From the NCBI RefSeq assembly GCF_001975825.1, contig NZ_MTKN01000031.1, positions 1 to 64,000 on the forward strand: DNA of 64,000 nt, written 5' to 3'. The notes below the pieces were generated by a model that saw only the letters and a program-made list of their open reading frames with translations, made no database searches and had not been told where the DNA came from. The stretch is from [Flexibacter] sp. ATCC 35208. GTDB lineage: Bacteria; Bacteroidota; Bacteroidia; Chitinophagales; Chitinophagaceae. Position numbers and translations under genes: made by a program. This document shows, piece by piece, positions 42,248 to 49,538 of this stretch. Position 1 is the stretch's first letter. Each line of letters starts with the position of its first letter.

Positions 42248-44134
42248 TCAACCGCCGAACATCTTAGCGAGGTCCGTTAGTTTAAATGATATATAAGTGT
42301 ACTTCCCGCCGGGTGCTGCATTTGGCATTGCACAGGCAAAAAGCTCATCTATAATATTCTGCATTTCTTTTGTGGTCAATGATCTGCCGGAAGGGATCGC
42401 ATTGTTTCTCGCCATCGATCTCACGAGTTGTTCCCGTTTGTTCACCTTCAGCTCACTGCTATAGTGTTTGAATTGTTCCAGCAGCCCTTCGATACTAGCC
42501 TGTTCGTTTCCGCTCTGGATATCGGCAGGGGTACCTCTTACTACAAAGGTATTGTTGCCAAATGGTTCCAGGTCGTAGCCCAGTACCTGCAGGTCAGGGA
42601 GCATTTCGCTGATCAGGGCAGCATCGGCAGGTGGCAGTTGCAAGGTCTGTGGGAACAGGCTTTGCTGGGCTGGCATCGGCGTTTCCTGCAATGCACGGAG
42701 GTAGCGTTCATAGAGAATGCGCTCATGTGCAGCCTGCTGATCGATCAGGATAAAGCCTGACTTGATCTGCGAGAGGATGAACTGCTGATGTACCTGTACG
42801 GGTACTTTCTGATCGATGGTATTGTCCTGCCAGCGTTCGTCAATCACAGAGGCGGTAGATGACCTGCTTTCGAAGCCCACAGCTGGTAAAGGCTGTGTCT
42901 GGGTGTCTTCATCACGCTCTTCTCTGCTATAAGAATCGGAGGATTTGCCAATATCGTAGAGGTCTTTCCAGTGCTTCAGGTTACTGCTGCTCTTATCGAT
43001 CACATGTGCCTGATTGGCCTGGGTAAACGTCTTGTACAGGGAGGAAGTTGCAGACTGTTCCTGGCGCTCAGCGGTAAATGGCTGGCTCACGGCATCCAGT
43101 TGCTGTATTTCGGGATCCAGTTCGAAGTTGAGGGTGGGCATCACATTGAATTGTGCCAGTGCGTGCTTGACAGCTGACTGTACAAATGCATACATCACCT
43201 TCTCGTCGTCGAATTTGATTTCCTGTTTGGTTGGATGTACGTTGATATCCACATGCCCCGGATCGAGGTCTATAAATACAACGTACAATGGAAAGCTATC
43301 TGCCGGGATCATATCGGCAAAGGCCGTCATGATCGCATGGTTCAGATAAGGACTCTTGATAAAGCGGTTGTTGACAAAGAAGAACTGGTCGCCCCTGGTC
43401 TTCTTGGCTGCATCCGGTTTACCTACGAACCCGTGAACGTCCATGTAGTCGGTACTTTCCTTTACACTCACCAGCTTTGAGTTGTAGTGCTGGCCGAGGA
43501 TGGCAATGACACGCTGCTTCAGGGATCCTTTTTCAAGGTAGAAGAGCTGTTGTGTATTGTTCAGGAGTGTAAACTGGATTTGTGGAAAAGCCATGGCTAC
43601 CCGGATGAACTCATCTACGATGTGTCTCATCTCGGCAGCATTACTTTTCAGGAAGTTACGTCGGGCTGGTACGTTGAAGAACAGGTTCTTCATTGCAATA
43701 GAAGTCCCTTCCGCCGTTTGGCAGGCTTCCTGTTTCCTGACGGCACTATTGTCGATCTCGATATAAGTACCTATGTCTGTACCGCGCATACGGGTCTTTA
43801 GTTCGACCTGCGATACGGCAGCAATTGAAGCCAATGCTTCACCCCGGAATCCCATCGTCCTGATCTGGAACAAGTCTTCAATGGTCTGGATTTTAGAGGT
43901 GGCATGCCTCTCGAAACACATGCGGGCATCTGCTTCACTCATTCCTTTACCATTATCAATTACCTGTACCAGTTCCTTTCCGGCATCCCGGATGATTAGT
44001 TGAACTTCCGTTGCACCAGCGTCCACCGCATTTTCCAGCAGTTCTTTCACTGCTGAAGCTGGCCGTTGGATCACCTCACCTGCTGCGATTTGATTGGCTA
44101 TGTTGTCTGGTAATAGATTGATAATGTTCGCCAC
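42248..44134 (-). CDS. mutL: DNA mismatch repair protein MutL
   Basis: A 628-residue mismatch-repair ATPase that links MutS recognition to strand removal. The GHKL ATPase motifs are clear: ANQIAAGEVIQRPASAVKELLENAVDAG, VIDNGKGM, CFERHATSKI, TMGFRGEALASIAAVS and GTSIAMKNLFFNVPARRNFLK. The C-terminal dimerisation domain (about 440-628) has QFILSQIKSGFILIDQQAAHERILYE and ends CAMPNAAPGGKYTYISFKL. I do not see the DQHAxxExxxE-type endonuclease motif intact; the corresponding stretch reads DQQAAHERILYE. The start codon is GTG. Confidence 0.94.
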   Translation of the reverse strand: MANIINLLPDNIANQIAAGEVIQRPASAVKELLENAVDAGATEVQLIIRDAGKELVQVIDNGKGMSEADARMCFERHATSKIQTIEDLFQIRTMGFRGEALASIAAVSQVELKTRMRGTDIGTYIEIDNSAVRKQEACQTAEGTSIAMKNLFFNVPARRNFLKSNAAEMRHIVDEFIRVAMAFPQIQFTLLNNTQQLFYLEKGSLKQRVIAILGQHYNSKLVSVKESTDYMDVHGFVGKPDAAKKTRGDQFFFVNNRFIKSPYLNHAIMTAFADMIPADSFPLYVVFIDLDPGHVDINVHPTKQEIKFDDEKVMYAFVQSAVKHALAQFNVMPTLNFELDPEIQQLDAVSQPFTAERQEQSATSSLYKTFTQANQAHVIDKSSSNLKHWKDLYDIGKSSDSYSREERDEDTQTQPLPAVGFESRSSTASVIDERWQDNTIDQKVPVQVHQQFILSQIKSGFILIDQQAAHERILYERYLRALQETPMPAQQSLFPQTLQLPPADAALISEMLPDLQVLGYDLEPFGNNTFVVRGTPADIQSGNEQASIEGLLEQFKHYSSELKVNKREQLVRSMARNNAIPSGRSLTTKEMQNIIDELFACAMPNAAPGGKYTYISFKLTDLAKMFGG

Positions 44135-44270
44135 GTATAATGTGCCTTTATGCTGTAAAGTTAGGAAAGTTTACTGTTGATTCCGGAGGCGGGGATAAGA
44201 TGCTGGCAAAATGTGAACTAGCGTTTTGCCATTCCCCCAAGGTGCTGTATTGACGCGAGTTTCAGCGCTT

Positions 44271-44317
44271 TGTGGATAGTGTGGATATGTTATTAACATT
44301 TCCACCTTGTTAACAAG
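44271..44317. promoter_or_regulatory. cluster of repeats and palindromes in the mutL-msrB gap
   Basis: Two abutting 9-mers TGTGGATAG and TGTGGATAT (44271-44288) each differ by one base from a DnaA box (complement TTATCCACA). They are followed by ATGTTATTAACAT (44287-44299) and CTTGTTAACAAG (44306-44317), two palindromes sharing TGTTA half-sites. The cluster lies about 100 bp upstream of msrB. It may be an operator pair or a DnaA-binding region. Confidence 0.4.
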
Positions 44318-44416
44318 ACGTTAATCGCCGTGATTTTCAGCCATCTACTGAGGGAATCTGATAATTTTGATCCTCGCAGTATAAAAACGTATTGATATAA
44401 GGAAAAAAACCTGCAT

Positions 44417-44857
44417 ATGGAAGACGAAAAAAAGAGTGATGTATATTCCCGGACGGATACCAACAAGGTGAGTCTGACTAACGAAGAATGGCAAAAACGC
44501 TTAACTTCCGAAGTGTACCACATCGCAAGAGAGAAAGGCACAGAATGGGCGTTTACAGGAAAATACTGGAATTCAAAAGATAATGGCACTTACTATTGTG
44601 CTGCCTGCGGCAACCCTCTGTTCATATCCGATGCCAAGTTTGAGAGCAGCTGCGGCTGGCCCAGCTTTTTTGAACCGGTTACTAAAGGCAGCGTGATCTA
44701 TGCACCCGACAACTCTCACGGTATGCACCGGACAGAAGTCATGTGTGGTCGCTGCAAAGCTCACCTCGGACACGTATTTGACGACGGTCCCCCACCAACA
44801 GGCTTACGCTATTGCATTAATTCTGTCATCCTCGACTTCGAAGACGACAAGCAGTAA
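44417..44857 (+). CDS. msrB: peptide-methionine (R)-S-oxide reductase MsrB
   Basis: A 146-residue repair enzyme that reduces methionine-R-sulfoxide in proteins. Both zinc CxxC motifs (CAAC and CGRC) and the catalytic Cys in LRYCINSVILDF are present, with the core GTEWAFTGKYWNSKDNGTYY and SSCGWPSFFEPV. No signal peptide, so cytoplasmic. The gene is transcribed away from mutL and ends at a good terminator. Confidence 0.95.
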   Translation: MEDEKKSDVYSRTDTNKVSLTNEEWQKRLTSEVYHIAREKGTEWAFTGKYWNSKDNGTYYCAACGNPLFISDAKFESSCGWPSFFEPVTKGSVIYAPDNSHGMHRTEVMCGRCKAHLGHVFDDGPPPTGLRYCINSVILDFEDDKQ

Positions 44858-44875
44858 ATATTTACATACAGGGAA

Positions 44876-44910
44876 AGGACTGACTGAAGAAACTTTGGTC
44901 AGTCTTTTTT
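44876..44910 (+). terminator. intrinsic terminator of msrB
   Basis: AGGACTGAC (44876-44884) pairs with GTCAGTCTT (44898-44906), with TGAAG/CTTTG pairing inside, followed by TTTT. It lies 18 bp past the msrB stop. Confidence 0.87.
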
Positions 44911-44925
44911 GTTGGCATATTTCAA

Positions 44926-45213
44926 CTACGACAAATAAGGCTGCAACTCGTTGACATAGGATGTAGGCTCGAACTCGATGATTTCATACAGCGCCAGCTG
45001 GAATTTATCCAACGGATCTTCGCTCATGATTTCTTCCACTTCTTTGCGGCTCCCGGCTTTACATATGATCAGGCCACCGGATTTAGGTTTCCTGCGACCT
45101 GCCAAAATGAATTTACCACTCTTGTAGTATTTGTCTAGAAATGCTCTATGCTGCTCCATATAGTGTTCTATGGCAGCGACAGGTCTGATATATTGTAACA
45201 GGATGAGGTACAT
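44926..45213 (-). CDS. YciI family protein
   Basis: A 95-residue protein of the YciI-like alpha-beta barrel family. The start MYLILLQYIRPVAAIEHYMEQHRAFL carries the conserved His, and FILAGRRKPKSGGLIICKAG and SEDPLDKFQLALYEIIEFEP complete the fold. Such small dimers are sometimes dehydrochlorinases or polyketide-related, but most have no known role. A single gene, with a -7 box TACCTTTG upstream. Confidence 0.85.
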   Translation of the reverse strand: MYLILLQYIRPVAAIEHYMEQHRAFLDKYYKSGKFILAGRRKPKSGGLIICKAGSRKEVEEIMSEDPLDKFQLALYEIIEFEPTSYVNELQPYLS

Positions 45214-45263
45214 GATAGCGTGTCAATAATAGGATTTAGTGATCATGATTGGAAACCTTTGTG

Positions 45264-45271
45264 CAAAGGTA
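45264..45271 (-). promoter_or_regulatory. -7 promoter box of the yciI-like gene
   Basis: On the minus strand TACCTTTG matches TAnnTTTG exactly, 50 nt upstream of the ATG at 45213. No clear -33 box is seen. Confidence 0.5.
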
Positions 45272-45456
45272 TAAAACTATTGCAGCATTTAATTTTATAA
45301 TACTCAATATAAATGAATGGATTGTGATATCCCTGAAAATAGCCACATATCTCGAAAAGCTGTAACTTAATATTATCTCCTCATAGCTTTACTAACGAAA
45401 AACGAAGTATTTTAGCGTCCAGTATATCTATATTATTAATTTCAGATCCCCTTTTT

Positions 45457-47205
45457 ATGACAAAGATGTTTTCCAAAGTTTTGTTAACTGCTGTAACAGC
45501 GGCAGTTATGTTGTCTGCATGTTCGAAGGTTCCTGATCAAAGCAAATATATCCCCAAAACCGCAGGCGTAGTGCTGAGCATCAATAGCAAGCAGATCACG
45601 AATAAACTGGTGACCAATGGTCTTACTATGGAGAAAATGTTTTCCGCATTGCAGGACCAGGATACCAGCAACCCTGCTATGAAAGCATGGAAAGATGCAG
45701 AAAACTCTGGTGTAGACCTGCAGAATAATTTCTTCGTATCGGTTGTATTCAACAATAGCCAACAGTCTTACGTAACCCTCACCGGTGGACTGAAAGACGC
45801 TGGCAAGTTCGAAGCTTACCTGAAAAAGAACCTCCCGAACTTCACCATGAAAAAGAAAGATGACTTCCAGTACGTTTGGGAAGCTGATCAGGATGCTGTG
45901 ATCGGCTGGACCAAAGAAACTGTGATCTATATCCGTGGTGTGGATGCCAACAAGCTGAAGAATGGTGGTCTTCCGGGTGGTATGCCAGGTGGCATTCCAG
46001 GCGGTGGTTTCGATGAGGATGAGGACGACAGCAGTGCTGTAGACAGCGCTGTAGCGACCCAGGTTCGTTTCCAGACAACTGATGCCGAAGCTACCTGGGT
46101 AGCAGAAGCTGATCACCTCTTCCACCTGAAGAAAGATGAATCGGCTGCAAACATCTCTGCATTTCATGACCTGCTCAAGAACAATGCTGATCTGAGCGTA
46201 TATGTAAATCCAGAACCCATGTATGCTTCACAGGGTGCAGCAATTCCTGCAAACCTGAAGAAACTGCTGGAAGGGAGCTACTATACCGGTGGCGTAAACT
46301 TCGAGAAAGGTAAAGTAGTGATGGAAGGAGTATCATATGCAGGCAAAGACCTGTCTGATATCTACAAGAAATATGGTAAAACAGAAGCAGACGTGAAGCT
46401 GCTGGAACAATATCCTTCTGACAATATCCTTGGCTTTATGGTATACGGTTTCGACTTCCGTATGCTGGGCGATATCGTAAAGGCAACTGGTCTGGATGGT
46501 ATGGCGAATATCAGTCTCCGTATGTACTCCGGCAATCAGAACCTGACACTGGATGATATCCTGAACGCTTTCAACGGTCAGATGTTCTTTGCAGCTTCTG
46601 ACCTGAATGTTAGAAAAGCACCAAGCACCATTGTAACAGGTGACTCTGTAACCAGAACTGATCTGAAATGGGTGTTTGCGATGAAAGTAGGCGATAAGGC
46701 TGCTTTTGACAAAGTAATAAGCACACCAGCCCTGCAGACATTCGTGACCAAAAAAGGTGATAAATATGTACTGGCAGACATGATGCAGCAACCAGGTATG
46801 CCTGCCCTGTCTATCGACGATAAACTGATTGCTGTAGCTAACGACCAGCCTACACTGGATGCTTACCTGGGTGGTAAAGGCAAAGCCGGTGGTCTGGACA
46901 ATAGCTTTGTAAGCAAGATCAAAGGCAACCCAATGGGAGCTTATATCAACTTCGAAAAGATTGCAGCTGCGATTCCGGTAAACGATATTCCTGCAAATGG
47001 TCAGGCAATCGCCGGTCAGGTAAAAGATCTGCTGAAAGATGCAACTGCTGTTACCCATCCTTTCGATGGTAAGTCACAGCGTTCTGAAGTAGTACTGAAC
47101 TTCAAAAAGGATGAGAATAGCCTGGTTCAACTGGTGAATCTTGGTACCAATGTAGCCAGGATCGTACATGATGAAAAGAAGGTAGATACATCTGTAGTAT
47201 ACTAA
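45457..47205 (+). CDS. DUF4836 family lipoprotein
   Basis: A 582-residue lipoprotein with an SPII signal (TAVTAAVMLSACSK). DUF4836 is a Bacteroidota family of unknown function. Visible features are VPDQSKYIPKTAGVVLSINS at the start of the mature protein, a Gly/Pro-rich insert GGLPGGMPGGIPGGGFDE (about residues 170-186) and an acidic run after it. The C-terminal half repeats beta-rich blocks such as GDKYVLADMMQQPGMPALSI. An ATG three codons on (45466) is an alternative start. It probably faces the periplasm or surface. Confidence 0.88.
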   Translation: MTKMFSKVLLTAVTAAVMLSACSKVPDQSKYIPKTAGVVLSINSKQITNKLVTNGLTMEKMFSALQDQDTSNPAMKAWKDAENSGVDLQNNFFVSVVFNNSQQSYVTLTGGLKDAGKFEAYLKKNLPNFTMKKKDDFQYVWEADQDAVIGWTKETVIYIRGVDANKLKNGGLPGGMPGGIPGGGFDEDEDDSSAVDSAVATQVRFQTTDAEATWVAEADHLFHLKKDESAANISAFHDLLKNNADLSVYVNPEPMYASQGAAIPANLKKLLEGSYYTGGVNFEKGKVVMEGVSYAGKDLSDIYKKYGKTEADVKLLEQYPSDNILGFMVYGFDFRMLGDIVKATGLDGMANISLRMYSGNQNLTLDDILNAFNGQMFFAASDLNVRKAPSTIVTGDSVTRTDLKWVFAMKVGDKAAFDKVISTPALQTFVTKKGDKYVLADMMQQPGMPALSIDDKLIAVANDQPTLDAYLGGKGKAGGLDNSFVSKIKGNPMGAYINFEKIAAAIPVNDIPANGQAIAGQVKDLLKDATAVTHPFDGKSQRSEVVLNFKKDENSLVQLVNLGTNVARIVHDEKKVDTSVVY

Positions 47206-47221
47206 ACGGCACAGAAATTTT

Positions 47222-47270
47222 AAACCAGAAGATCATCCTGTTCCGAAGAAGCAGGATGATCTTTTGGTTT
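47222..47270 (+). terminator. long hairpin terminator after DUF4836 gene
   Basis: A 19-bp stem runs from 47222-47240 to 47252-47270 with one G-U type mismatch and an 11-nt loop. It lies 16 bp past the DUF4836 stop. The T-run is short, so termination strength is uncertain. Confidence 0.7.
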
Positions 47271-47290
47271 AATAAATATTTAATCGCAAC

Positions 47291-47941
47291 ATGCAGTTAC
47301 AATTAGAAAATCTGCTTCCCATTCCTCTCAGGGATAAAATCCTGCAGCGCAATTCGGACATCTGGAATCAGGCCGTTACATTCACGCCCGGTAGTTTTGT
47401 CAAAATCAAGGCACCATCGGGCACAGGCAAGACAACCCTGGTCCACTACCTGTACAACATCCGGAACGACTATACCGGCAGGGTGCTGGTAGATGGCCAA
47501 TCCTGGGATGCCTACAACAAAGACCAGATAGCCCGTATGCGTCAGCAGCAGGTCAGCGTCGTCTTCCAGGACCTCCGCATCTTCGAACAACTCACCGCAC
47601 AGGAAAATATAGAGCTCAAAAGAGTGATGCTACCCAATCCATACTGTACCGCCGAAAAGGTGGCAGAAATGGCAGCCCGCCTGAGCGTATCGCACATCCT
47701 GAGCCAAAGCGGCAAAACACTCTCTTACGGAGAACGTCAGCGTATCGCCATCATCCGTGCACTGGTACAACCATTCGAATGGCTCATGATGGATGAACCC
47801 TTCAGCCACCTGGACGATGAGAATGCACAAAAGGCTGCTGATCTGATCGCAGAAGAATGCCGCGCCCGCAACGCCGGATTTATTTTAACAGACCTGGACA
47901 ATGACAACAGGTTTGCCTACGACATACATTTCAATCTATGA
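47291..47941 (+). CDS. ABC transporter ATP-binding protein
   Basis: A 216-residue ATPase that pairs with the FtsX-type permease encoded next. Walker A is KAPSGTGKTT (residues 40-49, with Ala in place of the first Gly), the Q-loop is VVFQDLRIFEQLTAQENIEL, the signature is LSYGERQR instead of LSGGQ, and Walker B is WLMMDEPFSHLDD. The switch histidine that normally follows Walker B in a THD-type motif is missing: the site reads ILTDLDND (T200, D201). That may slow or abolish ATP hydrolysis. The stop overlaps the permease start by 4 bp. Confidence 0.85.
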   Translation: MQLQLENLLPIPLRDKILQRNSDIWNQAVTFTPGSFVKIKAPSGTGKTTLVHYLYNIRNDYTGRVLVDGQSWDAYNKDQIARMRQQQVSVVFQDLRIFEQLTAQENIELKRVMLPNPYCTAEKVAEMAARLSVSHILSQSGKTLSYGERQRIAIIRALVQPFEWLMMDEPFSHLDDENAQKAADLIAEECRARNAGFILTDLDNDNRFAYDIHFNL

Positions 47942-49137
47942 AGCAATCGTTTTTTGGCTTACTCAAAAAGATCATTCAGACGGGCATAGGCAAAGGCCGC
48001 CTGGTTATGGCTACTACCGGTCTGGGTATCGCCATGTTCCTGCTGCTGCTGGCCCTACAGATGCATAAAGACTTTGATCAGTTGCTCTACAACCAGCAAA
48101 ATCAGAATGAAAGCGTAGACTTCCTCGTCATCAACAAAAAGATCACGAACGATATGATGGGGCAGTCGGAGAAAAGTGAATTCACCCCACAGGAAATAGC
48201 CGATATCAAAAAGCAGCCATTCACCGCTGCCTTTGGCTTTATTACTTCTAATCAGTACAAGGTTTCCGCCGCTGCTCCCGGAGATCTGCACTTCTATACC
48301 GAAATGTTTTTCGAAGCCGTACCAGATACCTTCATCGATGTAAAGAGTGAAGACTGGAAATGGCAACCTGGTGATAATACCATTCCCATTATCCTGCCAA
48401 ACGACTTCCTCAATCTATACAACTTCGGTTTTGCACTGAGCCAGGGATTACCACAAATTTCCCCTGAAACCATCAAAGCACTCCCGATGAAAATCACGAT
48501 TTCAAAAGGGCTGCTTACGCAGGAATTTACAGGTAGGATCGTTGGCTTTTCAGATAGAATTTCTTCCTTCCTCGTACCCGGTAGTTTCATGGATTGGGCG
48601 AATGGAAAGTTTGGCAACGGACAGACGGCCGCTCCCAGCCGTGTGATCATTAAAACAAAAGATCCTTCCAATCCTGTACTGGTCAAATACCTGGAAGATA
48701 AAGGATATAGCACCAACCAGGATAAACTCAAATACAGCAAAACCAAAGTGATCCTGCAAACCATTGTATCTGTAATTGGGTTCTTTGGTTTGATATTACT
48801 GCTCTTTGCACTGTTAGTCTTCAGTATGTTTATACAGGTTGTGATCGCGAGCTGCAAGAGAGAGATACAACTGCTGGTGACTTTAGGTACTGCACCGCGA
48901 CAACTACAGCGATACCTGATGCGACAATTCGTGCCTTTGTATATATTTACAGCGATCATCGCGCTCGTATTGATTACAGTATTGCAATGGAAAGCAGCTG
49001 GTATACTTGCGGGTATGAAGCTATTTGTATCTTCATGGATCAGCCCCGGCACCGCCGGTGCTGCAGTACTGGTGATCATACTTGTTTACATTGTGAACCT
49101 GTGGAGTGTGAAGCGATATATCAACGAGATCAGTTAA
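47938..49137 (+). CDS. FtsX-like ABC transporter permease
   Basis: A 399-residue inner-membrane protein. One membrane helix near the N-terminus (LVMATTGLGIAMFLLLLALQ) is followed by a large extracytoplasmic domain (about 40-270) and three helices at the C-terminus (VIGFFGLILLLFALLVFSMF, FTAIIALVLITVLQ, GAAVLVIILVYIVNLWSVKR). This 1+3 layout is that of FtsX/MacB permeases, which often act as mechanotransmitters or lipoprotein/peptide exporters. It is coupled to the ATPase gene by a 4-bp overlap. Confidence 0.82.
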   Translation: MKQSFFGLLKKIIQTGIGKGRLVMATTGLGIAMFLLLLALQMHKDFDQLLYNQQNQNESVDFLVINKKITNDMMGQSEKSEFTPQEIADIKKQPFTAAFGFITSNQYKVSAAAPGDLHFYTEMFFEAVPDTFIDVKSEDWKWQPGDNTIPIILPNDFLNLYNFGFALSQGLPQISPETIKALPMKITISKGLLTQEFTGRIVGFSDRISSFLVPGSFMDWANGKFGNGQTAAPSRVIIKTKDPSNPVLVKYLEDKGYSTNQDKLKYSKTKVILQTIVSVIGFFGLILLLFALLVFSMFIQVVIASCKREIQLLVTLGTAPRQLQRYLMRQFVPLYIFTAIIALVLITVLQWKAAGILAGMKLFVSSWISPGTAGAAVLVIILVYIVNLWSVKRYINEIS

Positions 49138-49176
49138 TTCAATTTATTCTTCTAACACATAAAATGCAAGTTGAAC

Positions 49177-49479
49177 ATGTTTGTACACGTTGTAAATTTT
49201 TATCTGAAAGCAGATCTTTCGGCAGCTGATATCAAAACATTTGAAGAAGGTGTAAAATCCCTCAGTGCTGTGGAAACCCTCGTGACGTACAATGTAGGCA
49301 AACCTGCAGATACTGACAGACCAGTGATCGTTAAGGATTACAGTTATTGTCTGCTCACCGCGTTCAATGACGAGGCAGGGCACGACACCTATCAGGTACA
49401 TCCTGTACACCTGGCATTCGTAGAAAACTGCAAACACCTGTGGGAAAAGGTAGTGATCTTCGATTCAGAATCTTTCTAA
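49177..49479 (+). CDS. Dabb family (stress-responsive A/B barrel) protein
   Basis: A 100-residue protein of the Dabb family, a small dimeric ferredoxin-like barrel. The pattern FVHVVNFYLKADLSAADIKTFEEGVKSL and ending YQVHPVHLAFVENCKHLWEKVVIFD is typical. I chose the ATG at 49177 over the TTG six bases earlier. Function is unknown in most members. It follows the permease gene by 39 bp. Confidence 0.85.
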   Translation: MFVHVVNFYLKADLSAADIKTFEEGVKSLSAVETLVTYNVGKPADTDRPVIVKDYSYCLLTAFNDEAGHDTYQVHPVHLAFVENCKHLWEKVVIFDSESF

Positions 49480-49502
49480 AAAACAGCGCCTGCTACATCA
49501 TT

Positions 49503-49538
49503 AAAAAGGGTATTGATCTTTGTATCAGTACCCTTTTT
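49503..49538. terminator. hairpin terminator overlapping the DUF3857 3' end
   Basis: AAAAAGGGTA (49503-49512) pairs with TACCCTTTTT (49529-49538), with TGAT/ATCA inside. It lies after the Dabb gene (plus) and contains the stop codon of the DUF3857 gene (minus, 49525), so it can serve both strands. Confidence 0.75.

Noticed and set aside
44293-44589. Minus-strand frame antisense to msrB
   Set aside because: It lies opposite the msrB start and has no recognisable features.
45969-46014. Short GGMPGG/GGIPGG tandem within the DUF4836 gene as a DNA repeat element
   Set aside because: It is in frame and encodes a glycine/proline linker, so it is part of the protein.
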